Assembly: GCF_000931935.2 (NCBI RefSeq)
Contig: NZ_AZAC01000001.1
Location: forward strand, 1 to 64,000
From: Dethiosulfatarculus sandiegensis
GTDB taxonomy: Bacteria > Desulfobacterota > Desulfarculia > Desulfarculales > Desulfarculaceae
Direction of reading: 5' to 3'
DNA: 64,000 nt
The translations under genes were made by a program, and so were the position numbers. Positions 53,056 through 62,359 of the stretch are shown piece by piece. The notes beneath the pieces were generated by a model. It did not search any database. It saw only the letters and a program-made list of their open reading frames with translations, and had not been told where the DNA came from. The first letter of the stretch is position 1. Each line of letters opens with the position of its first letter.

Positions 53056-55155
53056 ATGGCTTCCTTTTGGAGGAAAACCCTGGGATGCTGCGCGCTTTTC
53101 TGCCTTGGGGGCATGGTTTTCATACAACCGGCCACAGCTCAGGATAAAAAAGACACCCAGGATAAAAAAACACATCAATTGAATGAGGTTACAGTATCAG
53201 CCGGCAAAACCAAAGAGCTGGGCAGAGATCTTCCCTTCAGCATGATGGTTTTCACCGGCAGTGAATTGGAGGATCGGGGGGTGCGCCAGCTCGACCAACT
53301 CACGGATTTGGTTCCCAACGTGAGCTACCAGAAGTTCGACACCCATAAAACGGAGCTGAACTACCGCGGTATTGGGGCCATGACCAGCATGACCGTCAAT
53401 TGGAACACCATTTTGGACGGTGTGTTGGTGCCCTATGCAGGTATGGAATCCCTTTTTGACATGGAGCAGGTCGAGGTGGTCAGGGGAGGAATGGGGTCCC
53501 TGTATGGAAGGAACAACCACGCCGGTCTGGTCAACATGGTGAGCCGTGATCCCGGAGAAGTCCTGAATGGAGAGGTGGGGTTGTCCTACGGCGACTTCAA
53601 CACCTTTATCGGCAATGCCGCTTTAGGCGGACCCATAAACGAAAAATGGGGTTTCCGTCTGGCCGGACGTTTCAACACCAGTGACGGATGGATCGAAAAT
53701 ACCTACCTGGGCAAGGACGACAGCAACAACAGCAGCCAATACTCAGGCAGGGCAAAGCTGGCTTTCAGGCCCAGCCAGGGAGCCAGGGCGGTTCTTTCTC
53801 TTAACGCGGACACCTATGACGATGGCAATGATGGTTTTACCACAGTCATAGACGGGGCCTCCCAAAAGACCGATAATGACCTTCCCGGCCATCATAAGGG
53901 AAACATGCTGGCCCCCATTCTCAGAATTGAAAAAGAGGTCGGTGATCTGGCCCTTACCTCCATAACCGGTTATTCAAGCACCGACTATGATCTGCTCCTG
54001 GATCAGGACGCCACCAGCCGCGATATCATGTTCTTGCATTATCAGGAAAAATACCAGACTTTTTCCCAGGAGCTGCGCCTGGCCGATGAGCGGGGCCAGG
54101 GACGATTCGACTGGATGACCGGAATGTTTTTGATGCATGAGACAGCTGATTTTGAAACCCATATGGGCATGGGCAGGGACGGCTGGCTTATGGGGGCTTA
54201 TCCGGGCATGTATCAAAAGGCCGACTCCCAGATGACCACCATAAACGCCGCTGTTTTCGGCCGGCTGGACTGGCGGGTCACCAGCGCCTTCAAGGTCACG
54301 GGCGGACTGAGGCTTGATTATGACCAAAGGGAAGTGGATTGGACCGGAATCAGCGGCATGCCCGGCATGCGCATGCCGGACCAGAAATTTGAAGACTCCC
54401 AGGATTGGCTGGAAGTGCTGCCCAGATTGAGCCTCAACTATACATTGGTGGAAAATCAGAATATCTACGCAACCGTTTCCAGGGGCTACAAGGCGGGTGA
54501 TTTTGCAGCCATCAACCCCGATTATGCGGTGGTGCAAAAGCCGGTTGACCCGGAATACACCATGACCTATGAGGCCGGATACAAGGCGCTTTTGGCCGAC
54601 GGCAGACTCAGTTTAAATACCGCTTTGTTTTATGTGGACTGGCGGGATATGCAGCTTTCTGCAGTGATAAACGGTAAAGAGATTCGCCAGAACGCGGGCG
54701 CGGCCCACAGCTATGGTTTTGAGGCTGATATGAGCTGGAGGGTGTTGTCGGGATGGGATATCTATGGCGCGGCAGGCTGGCTCAGCGCCGAGTTTGACGA
54801 GTATGGCTGCCACCCCACAGGCAACGACCTTTCCGGGAAAAAAATACCAAACACCCCGGAATATAAACTGGTTGTCGGCAGCCGCCTGCGCCATGAAACC
54901 GGGCTTTTCGCCCAGGCCGACTTGAGCCTGATAGGTAAGCAATACCTGGATGAGCAAAATTTGCTGGAGCAGGACGCCTATCCCCTTATGAACGCAAGAG
55001 TAGGGTATGAGTCTTCCAATTGGGCGGTTTACCTCTTTGGCCGCAACTTGGCTGATGAAGATTACCTGGTCAGGGCCTGCAACATGGGCTCCTACTTCTT
55101 TGGCCGTTCAGGCGAACCCCGCATGATCGGTGTTGAATTCAAGGGTTATTTCTAA
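53056..55155 (+). CDS. TonB-dependent outer membrane receptor, FyuA/pesticin-receptor-like
   Basis: A 699-residue precursor. A signal peptide covers residues 1-29 (core CCALFCLGGMVFIQPATA), followed by a Lys/Asp-rich linker with two copies of QDKK. The plug has VEVVRGGMGSLYGRNNHAGLV and VTVSAGKTKELGRDLPFSM; the barrel ends IGVEFKGYF with terminal Phe. The GRNN form in place of GRNS is a small departure from the paralogue at 1829. Function: TonB-driven uptake of a ferric siderophore. GAGGAGAG lies upstream of the ATG. It is controlled, probably, by the PchR-like protein before it, and is followed by a terminator-type hairpin and two more genes. Confidence 0.88.
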   Translation: MASFWRKTLGCCALFCLGGMVFIQPATAQDKKDTQDKKTHQLNEVTVSAGKTKELGRDLPFSMMVFTGSELEDRGVRQLDQLTDLVPNVSYQKFDTHKTELNYRGIGAMTSMTVNWNTILDGVLVPYAGMESLFDMEQVEVVRGGMGSLYGRNNHAGLVNMVSRDPGEVLNGEVGLSYGDFNTFIGNAALGGPINEKWGFRLAGRFNTSDGWIENTYLGKDDSNNSSQYSGRAKLAFRPSQGARAVLSLNADTYDDGNDGFTTVIDGASQKTDNDLPGHHKGNMLAPILRIEKEVGDLALTSITGYSSTDYDLLLDQDATSRDIMFLHYQEKYQTFSQELRLADERGQGRFDWMTGMFLMHETADFETHMGMGRDGWLMGAYPGMYQKADSQMTTINAAVFGRLDWRVTSAFKVTGGLRLDYDQREVDWTGISGMPGMRMPDQKFEDSQDWLEVLPRLSLNYTLVENQNIYATVSRGYKAGDFAAINPDYAVVQKPVDPEYTMTYEAGYKALLADGRLSLNTALFYVDWRDMQLSAVINGKEIRQNAGAAHSYGFEADMSWRVLSGWDIYGAAGWLSAEFDEYGCHPTGNDLSGKKIPNTPEYKLVVGSRLRHETGLFAQADLSLIGKQYLDEQNLLEQDAYPLMNARVGYESSNWAVYLFGRNLADEDYLVRACNMGSYFFGRSGEPRMIGVEFKGYF

Positions 55156-55164
55156 AAACAGACA

Positions 55165-55198
55165 GGTTCCGGTTCAAAAGGGCCGGGACCAGTTTTTT
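55165..55198 (+). terminator. Terminator or attenuator after the receptor gene
   Basis: An 8-bp stem, GGTTCCGG (55165-55172) with CCGGGACC (55183-55190, one G-U pair), and six T residues (55193-55198). It begins 10 bp after the receptor stop and precedes the methyltransferase gene by 15 bp, so it should reduce but not abolish downstream expression. Confidence 0.7.
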
Positions 55199-55212
55199 AC
55201 GAGGGATTTAAA

Positions 55213-55860
55213 ATGCCTGAATGGCGTGAAAAGTTTATCGATTCAACCGCAAGAAAGCCCGCGGGCAACTGGGCGCGCAAAAATTACAAGGAGCCAAAGT
55301 CCCATTACAAGGCCTTTGCCAAAGCCATGGAGCTTTTACAGCCTGGTCCTGCGGATCAATACCTGGAGATCGGTTGCGGGGGTGGGGTGTTTCTCAACAT
55401 GATGGCTCAAAAGGCGGGCAAGGCCTGCGGCCTGGATCACAGCCCGGAAATGGTGGAACTGGCCAGTCAAACAAATCATTCCGCCATTTCCCAGGGCAGG
55501 GTGCAGGTGTGTCAGGGCGATGCCGAAGAACTGCCCTGGCCTGAAGACAGCTTTACCTGCACGGCCAACACCTCCATGTGGTTTTTTTTGAATAATCCCG
55601 GAAAAGTGCTGGTCGAACTCAACCGGGTTCTCAAGCCCGGGGGCAGGCTGGTTATAACCACTATAAAAAGGTCCTGGCTCATGCGTTTCATCTGGGGGAT
55701 CTATTCGCTCAAGCTATACAGTGATGATCAGATGTGGGAGATGCTGAAAAAAGCCGGTTTTGAAAAGATCACGGTTTCCTCCCAAGGGCTGATGGGGCAG
55801 ATCGCCTATGCGGAGAAACCCAAGGCCGGTATTGGATCCGACTCAGCGGGTCAGGTATGA
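55213..55860 (+). CDS. Class I SAM-dependent methyltransferase
   Basis: A 215-residue enzyme. Motif I is YLEIGCGGGVFLNMM (SAM binding, about residues 55-69), motif II region KACGLDHSPEMVELA, then VQVCQGDAEELPWPEDSFTC and the post-motif LKPGGRLVITTI. It resembles Methyltransf_11 family members; the acceptor cannot be inferred. It lies between a siderophore receptor and a siderophore-type MFS importer and shares four bases with the latter, so it may modify the imported ligand or a cofactor needed for iron release. That role is inference. Confidence 0.85.
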   Translation: MPEWREKFIDSTARKPAGNWARKNYKEPKSHYKAFAKAMELLQPGPADQYLEIGCGGGVFLNMMAQKAGKACGLDHSPEMVELASQTNHSAISQGRVQVCQGDAEELPWPEDSFTCTANTSMWFFLNNPGKVLVELNRVLKPGGRLVITTIKRSWLMRFIWGIYSLKLYSDDQMWEMLKKAGFEKITVSSQGLMGQIAYAEKPKAGIGSDSAGQV

Positions 55861-57098
55861 AAATAAACGGTAAATATACTGTCCTGGCAGGGCTCTACCT
55901 GGCCCAGACCCTGCCCGGGCATTTTTTCACCAATGCCTTTCCGGTGATCCTGAGACAGGAAGGCGCGTCCCTGCAAACCATAGGGCTTTTGCAAATCATG
56001 GCCCTGCCCTGGGTCCTCAAGTTCCTTTGGGCTCCTTTGGTTGACCGCCTGGCAGCCAAGGGGGGAGGCTATGCTCGGTATATAATCGGCCTGGAGATAG
56101 CCTTTGCCTTGGTGAGCGTGGCCTTGGCTTTTTTTGACTTCAGGCAAAATTTTAATCTGGTTCTTTTATTGATGGGGCTTTCTTTTTTTGTGGCCGCCAC
56201 CCAGGATATAGCCACCGATGCCTATGCCATCCGGCTTTTGGATCCTTCGCAAAGGGGGGTGGGCAATGGGGTGCAGACCGGAGCCAATATGCTGGGCGCT
56301 GTTTTGGGTGCAGGCGGGGCCTTAATAATGTACACCCATCTGGGCTGGCAAAAAACCATGCTGGTAATAGGCTTGGTCGTGTTTTTACCCTTGATCCCCC
56401 TTTTAGGGGCAAAGCCGGAAAAGCCTTTTGAGCAAAACAGGCCAAAGGCTGGTTTCAGGGATTTACTGACCTTTTTAAAAGACTCCGCCAAAAGAAAATG
56501 GCTGCTCCTGATCTTTTTGGCCAACGGCTGCGGTATGGCAGCCATCTTTATGTCCAAGCCCCTGTTGGTTGATTTAGGCTTTTCCCCTGATTTCATAGGC
56601 TTTGCCAGCGGAATCTATGGGGTTGGCATTGGTGTGGCAGGCGCGTTTGTAGGCGGCTTAATGGTGAGCCGCTGGGGAAAAAGAAAGGTGTTTTTGGCCG
56701 GGCTGTTGTTCAACTGCCTGGGAGTGCTTTTTTTATTCCCTTTGAGCCTTGGGTATAAAAATTTGGTCTATCTCTTTGTAGGTATGGGTGTTTCGCTTAA
56801 TGCCTTTGCCTTTTTGCTTACCGCCATCAACACCATTGCCATGGATCATGCCCGTATCGGCCGAGAGGGATGTGATTACAGCCTGCAACTCGCGGTCTCC
56901 TTTTTAGGCGGTGTGGTGTTAAGCGGAATCAGCGGCGTAGTGGCTCATAATTTTGGTTTTGCTGCGCTTTTTGGCGGCTTGTCCCTTTTGAGTCTCCTGG
57001 TATTTGGTCTCACCCAAAGGATCTGGCCTAAAATCCAGTCCCCTTCAGGCGGGCATTCCGACACTCCCCTTGTCAAGGCCGGTTCGGCTACCCCTTAA
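55857..57098 (+). CDS. MFS transporter, RhtX/FptX-like (siderophore import type)
   Basis: A 413-residue inner-membrane protein with twelve predicted helices. It opens GLYLAQTLPGHFFTNAFPVILR and LQIMALPWVLKFLWAPLVDR, then ATQDIATDAYAIRLL near residue 120, as in RhtX/FptX transporters (also shared with AmpG-type carriers). RhtX imports rhizobactin and FptX imports ferripyochelin across the inner membrane without an ABC system. With the FyuA-like receptor and PchR-like regulator upstream it forms a complete uptake route. The start overlaps the methyltransferase stop (ATGA). Confidence 0.75.
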   Translation: MKINGKYTVLAGLYLAQTLPGHFFTNAFPVILRQEGASLQTIGLLQIMALPWVLKFLWAPLVDRLAAKGGGYARYIIGLEIAFALVSVALAFFDFRQNFNLVLLLMGLSFFVAATQDIATDAYAIRLLDPSQRGVGNGVQTGANMLGAVLGAGGALIMYTHLGWQKTMLVIGLVVFLPLIPLLGAKPEKPFEQNRPKAGFRDLLTFLKDSAKRKWLLLIFLANGCGMAAIFMSKPLLVDLGFSPDFIGFASGIYGVGIGVAGAFVGGLMVSRWGKRKVFLAGLLFNCLGVLFLFPLSLGYKNLVYLFVGMGVSLNAFAFLLTAINTIAMDHARIGREGCDYSLQLAVSFLGGVVLSGISGVVAHNFGFAALFGGLSLLSLLVFGLTQRIWPKIQSPSGGHSDTPLVKAGSATP

Positions 57099-57367
57099 GT
57101 CTTATTTGGTTGCAGGTCGGCTGCTGGCTAAAGAATGCGGGGTGGCCGTGCACTGAAGGTTATTCTTTTTCCGGCCAAGGGATAAAAGTCTGCCGTTGAC
57201 AGGGAAAATGGTGTGTAATGGGGAATAGGTGATGAGAGTCGGCCAGGGTAACACGGCCGCCCTGGCCACCTGTTGATTGAAAAACATTTCATATGGTGCA
57301 ACCAGGCTGTGGTCGGTCCGGTGCTGCTCCTTTATCCGGACCGGCCGGGATCAAGGAGGACTTGACC

Positions 57368-58729
57368 ATGCCCAGTTTCGCCCAGACCCATTCCCGGGTA
57401 ACCAGTTATTTCCTGCTCCAGACCGAGAATGACTTAAGACCCATGCTTATGCATGCCGCCCGCTGGAAAAGGCCGGTGCTGATTGTCCCGGCCCTGGCCG
57501 ATGAGTTCACCCTTGCCGAGAACCTGCCGGTTTTTCAAAATATAGTAAGGGAGCTGGCTGGAGCCCAATACCTGGCTCATATTATTTTCGGCCTGGACCG
57601 GGCAACTTATGACGATGTCAAGTGCTGCCTGGCCATTTTAAAGGAGGCGGGGCTTACCAATTTTGTGATCCAGTGGAACGACGGCCCTGCAGTTTCCTTG
57701 GTTTACAAGGAACTTGAGGAAGCCGGCTTTGATCTTTCCCAAAGGGGCAAAGGCAGAAACGTCTTTATGGGATTCGGCGTGGCCCTGGCCTTGGGTGCGA
57801 CCTGTGTAGGGCTTTTAGACGCGGATATCCGCACCTTTAAACGCCGCCAGCTAGACAGATTGTTTTTCCCGGTTCTGCTCCACAATTATCCATTTTGCAA
57901 AGCCTTTTACGCCCGCTGGAATAATGAGCGCATGTTTGGGCGGGTGAAACGCCTGCTTTTGGATCCCCTTCTCCTGGCCCTTAAGCGCAAGTTCAGCGAA
58001 AGCAGCGAAGAAAAGATGCTGAGGCTGGTGGATTACCTGCTCAGCTTTAAATATCAGCTCTCCGGAGAGGTGGTGCTGGACAGTTGGCTGCTCAAAAAGA
58101 TGCGCTATTCCCTGGATTGGGGGGTGGAGATTTTCACCTTGATAGAGGTCTGGCGCAAGGCCTCCCAAGTGGCCCAGGTGGAGTTCACCTCCCGTGGCTT
58201 TGATCATAAACACCAGCGGGTCAGTCCCGAGGACCCCACCACCGGCCTGCACCGCATGTCTCTGGATATCATAAATAATCTTTTACACGCCCTGATCGTG
58301 GAAGAGGGGCTGGGTGTGGGGGAGGAGTTCTTCCGCGACCTTTCCATGACCTATTCCTCCATTGCCGATGAAACAATCAAAAAATATTCCGACATGGCTG
58401 AGTTCAACCTGCTGCAATATGACCGGGATCAGGAGGAAAAGATGGTGCGGGAGGTCTTGAGCAAGGCCATTTTACAGACAGGCGACCGGTTGTCCGCCCC
58501 TGAGCACACAGCCGAGAAGATGCTGCGCCTCACCTCCGGTTTTAAAGAATTCGAGCCTTTTGTGAAAAACGGTTTACAGTCCGCCATTTTGGAGGTGGAG
58601 AAAAAACTGAAGCGCCAGAACCTGGCCGTGCGCCACCTGCCTTCCTGGGAGCGCATTCTGTGGAAGCTGCCGGAAATGGGCAAGAGGATCGTGGATGCCC
58701 TGGAAGAGGATAAAAACCGTTTTCGCTAG
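57368..58729 (+). CDS. GT81-type glycosyltransferase (glucosyl-glycerate-type synthase)
   Basis: A 453-residue soluble GT-A glycosyltransferase. The donor-binding region reads GKGRNVFMGFGVALALGATC, then GLLDADIRTFKRRQLDRLFFPVL, with DAD as the metal-binding DxD-type motif (near residue 160). This layout is that of GT81 enzymes, which make glucosyl-3-phosphoglycerate, glucosylglycerate or mannosylglycerate, usually as compatible solutes. AAGGAGG lies eight bases before the ATG at 57368; the open frame extends 25 codons earlier but is not needed. No phosphatase partner is next to it. Exact product uncertain. Confidence 0.78.
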   Translation: MPSFAQTHSRVTSYFLLQTENDLRPMLMHAARWKRPVLIVPALADEFTLAENLPVFQNIVRELAGAQYLAHIIFGLDRATYDDVKCCLAILKEAGLTNFVIQWNDGPAVSLVYKELEEAGFDLSQRGKGRNVFMGFGVALALGATCVGLLDADIRTFKRRQLDRLFFPVLLHNYPFCKAFYARWNNERMFGRVKRLLLDPLLLALKRKFSESSEEKMLRLVDYLLSFKYQLSGEVVLDSWLLKKMRYSLDWGVEIFTLIEVWRKASQVAQVEFTSRGFDHKHQRVSPEDPTTGLHRMSLDIINNLLHALIVEEGLGVGEEFFRDLSMTYSSIADETIKKYSDMAEFNLLQYDRDQEEKMVREVLSKAILQTGDRLSAPEHTAEKMLRLTSGFKEFEPFVKNGLQSAILEVEKKLKRQNLAVRHLPSWERILWKLPEMGKRIVDALEEDKNRFR

Positions 58730-58744
58730 CAAACTGCGATTACG

Positions 58745-58776
58745 CACGGGGCCTTATCATTAAAAAAGGCCCCGTG
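58745..58776. terminator. Bidirectional hairpin between convergent genes
   Basis: An 11-bp perfect stem, CACGGGGCCTT (58745-58755) with AAGGCCCCGTG (58766-58776), between the plus-strand GT81 gene (ends 58729) and the minus-strand ligase gene (ends 58784). There is no long T run on either side. Confidence 0.65.
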
Positions 58777-58783
58777 TGACAAT

Positions 58784-60367
58784 TCATCCTATGCGGCGTT
58801 TCTTGCCTTGCCAGTATTTGTCCTTAAGGGCTTTTTTGTAGAGTTTGCCGCTGCCGGTTTTGGGGATTTCCCGGACAAAATCTATTGATTTCGGGGCCTT
58901 GAAACGGGCCAGTCGCTGCTTTACAAATTCTATGATTTCATTTTCATCGGGCTTGCCGTCCGGCCGGGTCACAATAACCGCTTTTACCGCCTCGCCCCAG
59001 GTTTCATCAGGCACTCCGATAACCGCACACTCCAGCACATCGGGGTGTTCATAAAGCACATATTCCACCTCTGTGGAATATACGTTTTCCCCGCCGGTTA
59101 CGATCATATCCTTGGCCCTGTCCACAATGTTCACATAGCCCTCCCGGTCGATCACGGCCAGGTCGCCGGTGTAGAGCCAGCCGTCCCTAAGGGCTTCTTC
59201 GGTCGCCTGGGGCCGGTTCCAGTAACCAGGGGTGACTATGGGGCCTTTTACTATGATTTCGCCAACTTCCTGGTTGTCTGCCGCTATGGCCGAACCGTCC
59301 GGGCGCACCACCTTGAGTTCCACTCCGATAAATGCCCTGCCTGTGCGGCTTACAATTTCCAGTTGTTTTTGGGGCTCCAGGTCTTTTAAGTGGTTTTTTA
59401 AAATGCTCACTGTGAGATAGGGGCTGGTTTCGGTCATGCCATAGGTCTGGATGTAGTCGCAGCCAAAGGCCTCTACAATGCGCCGTACGGTTTCCGGTGC
59501 AATGGGAGCGCCTCCGCTTAAAATGGCCCTTAAGGATGAGTAGTCATAATCCCCAACCTTGGGATGGTTGACCATGAGATTGAGCATGGTGGGAATGAGG
59601 TTGGTTATGGTGATTTTTTCTTTGTCAAAGGCCTCCAGCACCAGGCCGGGTTCAAAATAGGGTGTGAGCACATGGGCTCCGCCGACCCAGGTCAAGGCAA
59701 AGGTGGCCCAGGCGTCGGCCAGGTGAAACAAGGGCGCCACGTGAATCCAGGTGTCCCGGTCTGCGAGCTTCAGCTCGGCTATGGCCGCCAGGGCGTGAAA
59801 GGTCACGTTTCCCTGGGTCAGCATAACCCCTTTGGGTCTCCCGGTGGTGCCGCTGGTGTAATATAGGTGGGCCAGGTCGTTTGATCTCAAGTCCGGAAGA
59901 GGAGGCATCTCAGGGGATTCGGCGGCCAAAAGCCCTTCATAGTCAAAAGCGGGGACCTCTAGTTCCGGCCTTTTGGCTTGGCCCATCCAGACCACCCCCT
60001 TTATCAGGGGGGAGTCGTCTAAGGCTCCTGCCACCGTGTCTTTGAAATCGGTGTGCGCCAATAATAAGACGGCCTCGGAATCATTGATTATAAAGGCCGC
60101 CTCCCTGGCCGAAAGCCTGAAGTTGATGGGGTTGAGAACAGCGCCTAACGCCGCGCAGGCGTAGTATGCCTCCAGAAACTCATGCACATTGGGGGCGATG
60201 ATGCTGATCGCCTTTCCCTGAACAACACCCTTGGCCAAAAGGGCCCGGGCCAAGCGGGCCACCCGTTCGCCGAATTCACGGTAGGTGAAGGTTTTTTCCT
60301 GTTGTCGGATTGCCTTGCGGTCCGGCCACAAATCAAGGGCCTTGCTCAAAGAGAGCATGAGATCCAT
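58784..60367 (-). CDS. AMP-forming acyl-CoA synthetase (long-chain/aryl acid type)
   Basis: A 527-residue adenylate-forming enzyme. Motifs: YYTSGTTGRPKGVMLTQGN (P-loop, near residue 175), IQTYGMTETSPYLT (A5), DGWLYTGDLAVIDREGYVNI (A7-A8), RAKDMIVTGGENVYSTEVE, and PKTGSGKLYKKALK (catalytic Lys). It activates a carboxylic acid with ATP and joins it to CoA. It is the last gene of the TAXI-DUF1850-TRAP operon, so its substrate may be the acid imported by that carrier. The start at 60367 has GGAG seven bases upstream; an ATG four codons earlier touches the TRAP stop but lacks such a site. Confidence 0.9.
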   Translation of the reverse strand: MDLMLSLSKALDLWPDRKAIRQQEKTFTYREFGERVARLARALLAKGVVQGKAISIIAPNVHEFLEAYYACAALGAVLNPINFRLSAREAAFIINDSEAVLLLAHTDFKDTVAGALDDSPLIKGVVWMGQAKRPELEVPAFDYEGLLAAESPEMPPLPDLRSNDLAHLYYTSGTTGRPKGVMLTQGNVTFHALAAIAELKLADRDTWIHVAPLFHLADAWATFALTWVGGAHVLTPYFEPGLVLEAFDKEKITITNLIPTMLNLMVNHPKVGDYDYSSLRAILSGGAPIAPETVRRIVEAFGCDYIQTYGMTETSPYLTVSILKNHLKDLEPQKQLEIVSRTGRAFIGVELKVVRPDGSAIAADNQEVGEIIVKGPIVTPGYWNRPQATEEALRDGWLYTGDLAVIDREGYVNIVDRAKDMIVTGGENVYSTEVEYVLYEHPDVLECAVIGVPDETWGEAVKAVIVTRPDGKPDENEIIEFVKQRLARFKAPKSIDFVREIPKTGSGKLYKKALKDKYWQGKKRRIG

Positions 60368-60379
60368 GTTTGTCTCCAT

Positions 60380-62359
60380 TTAAGGGGCTTTTGCCTCGTT
60401 AACGTTTGGTGCGGTGCCAAACCCCGGGGGGTGACGGAATTTCTGCAAGGCCACAACCAGCAAAAGCAGAATAAAGCCGACGAAATCGGCCCACCAATCA
60501 GGCCAGAAAAGGCCTGTGGCAGCCAACAGGAACAACAGGGTTTCAAACCAGGTCGCCTTGCGCAGGAAATATCTTTCCAGAGCCGCTGCAAAGGCCACCA
60601 GCCCGCAGGCCGTGGTGAGCATGCTTAAGATGACCTCCCAGTGCATAAGGCTGTATTCCTCGCCTATGCCCAAAAGGGGCTTGTAGGCCATGACAATGGG
60701 TATGATGTAAAGGCCCTTGGCCAGCTTCCAGGAAACGAAAGCGGTCTCCATGGGGTTGGCCCCGGCCACGCCTGCTCCGGCAAAACTGGCCAGGCTTACA
60801 GGCGGCGTGACGTTGGCGTCCTGGGAGTACCAGAAAACGATCATGTGAGTGACCATGATCGGCACGCCCATATCCAGAAGCGCCGGTCCGGCCAGGGTGG
60901 CCAGCACTATGTAGCTGGCCGTGACCGGAAGCCCCATGCCGAGCACCAAAGAGGCCGCCCCGATCAAAAGAATGGCCAGCACCTTGATGCCGAAGGAAAG
61001 CTCCAGAACCAGGCTGGAAAATTTAAGCCCCATGCCGGTGAGCCCCACCATGCCCACGATTATGCCAGCAGCAGCGCAGGCCACCGAGACCATGATGGCG
61101 TTTCTGGCCCCGGTCTCCAGGGCGTTTAAGAGCTTTTTCAGGCCCATGCGGCTTTTTTTGCGGAAAGCTGCGGCCAGGTAGGTGCTTATAACCGCCACAA
61201 AACCCGCCATCATGGGAGAGAAGTTGTTAATCAATACGTAGATCAGAATGGCCACCGGCAGGATAAAATGCAGCCCGTCCTTAACCACGTCCCACACCTT
61301 GGGCAGGTCTTCCTTTTTCTGGCCCACCAGACCGTATTTTTTGGCCTCGAAGTGCACGAACATCAGCACGGTGAGGTAATACATTATGGCCGGAACCAGG
61401 GCCACCTTGATGATGGTGAGGTAACTCGTATTGGTGAATTCGGCCATGAGAAAGGCGCCCGCACCCATAATGGGCGGCATGAGCTGTCCGCCTGTGCTCG
61501 CCGCCGCCTCGATGGCCCCGGCCACATGGGGCCGGTAGCCCACCTTTTTCATCATGGGGATGGTGAAGGAACCCGTTGCCACCACATTGCCCACGGCTGA
61601 ACCGGAGACCGATCCCATGAATCCGCTGGCAATAACACTGGTCTTGGCCGGTCCGCCGCTGTACCTCCCGGTCAGGGAGTAGGCCAGGTCAATAAAGAAG
61701 TTGCCCCCGCCGCTAACCTGTAAAAAGGCTCCAAAGAGCACAAAAACAAAGACAAAGGTGGCCGCCACATAGATAGGCACCCCGAAAATTCCTTCCGTGG
61801 TGAGCCACAAGGTGGTGGCTATCCTCTCCAGGCTGTAGCCCTTGTGGGCAAAGATCTCCGGCATGTAAGGGCCGTACATGGCATAGATCATGGCCATCAC
61901 GCAGATGCCGGTCATGATATAGCCTATGACCCTGCGGCAGGCCTCCAACACCAGGATAATGCCGATGCCGCTTACCAGGAAGTCTGTGAAGAGCCAGTCT
62001 CCCTGGCGGTCAAAGATATCCTGGAGGTTGTAGACAATATAAAAGGCGCAATACATGCTCAGCCCGGCCAGGAAGATATCGATCAAAAGCCAGATGGTGA
62101 ATTTGTCCTTGCGCGCGCCGTCAAAGGGAGGGCGCAGTAAAAAGGTGAGCGCCAGTATGGCCGCCAGGTGAACCGAGCGCTGGATCATGGCTGGAAGGGC
62201 CATGAGGCCTGCGGTGTAGAGCTGGTAAAGGCTCAGGCAGACGGCCAGCACACTCACCACCTTGGCCAGGACCGCCACAAGAGTAGGGTTGGAATCCGGT
62301 TTCAGCCCGTCCCCTGCGGGCCTGTTTTCAGCTTTTGAGGTTTCTGCTGCTGCGGTCAT
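60380..62359 (-). CDS. TRAP transporter fused permease (4TM/12TM type)
   Basis: A 659-residue inner-membrane protein that joins the small and large TRAP permease subunits in one chain, as is usual for TAXI systems. Landmarks: FVFVFVLFGAFLQVSGGGNFFIDLA, SVSGSAVGNVVATGSFTIPMMK near residue 245, AAASTGGQLMPPIMGAGAFLM, and VLGMGLPVTASYIVLATLAGPAL near 475, followed by TPPVSLASFAGAGVAGANP. It takes up organic acids using a sodium or proton gradient. Start at 62359 has AGGAG six bases upstream. It overlaps the DUF1850 gene by 32 bases. Confidence 0.92.
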   Translation of the reverse strand: MTAAAETSKAENRPAGDGLKPDSNPTLVAVLAKVVSVLAVCLSLYQLYTAGLMALPAMIQRSVHLAAILALTFLLRPPFDGARKDKFTIWLLIDIFLAGLSMYCAFYIVYNLQDIFDRQGDWLFTDFLVSGIGIILVLEACRRVIGYIMTGICVMAMIYAMYGPYMPEIFAHKGYSLERIATTLWLTTEGIFGVPIYVAATFVFVFVLFGAFLQVSGGGNFFIDLAYSLTGRYSGGPAKTSVIASGFMGSVSGSAVGNVVATGSFTIPMMKKVGYRPHVAGAIEAAASTGGQLMPPIMGAGAFLMAEFTNTSYLTIIKVALVPAIMYYLTVLMFVHFEAKKYGLVGQKKEDLPKVWDVVKDGLHFILPVAILIYVLINNFSPMMAGFVAVISTYLAAAFRKKSRMGLKKLLNALETGARNAIMVSVACAAAGIIVGMVGLTGMGLKFSSLVLELSFGIKVLAILLIGAASLVLGMGLPVTASYIVLATLAGPALLDMGVPIMVTHMIVFWYSQDANVTPPVSLASFAGAGVAGANPMETAFVSWKLAKGLYIIPIVMAYKPLLGIGEEYSLMHWEVILSMLTTACGLVAFAAALERYFLRKATWFETLLFLLAATGLFWPDWWADFVGFILLLLVVALQKFRHPPGFGTAPNVNEAKAP

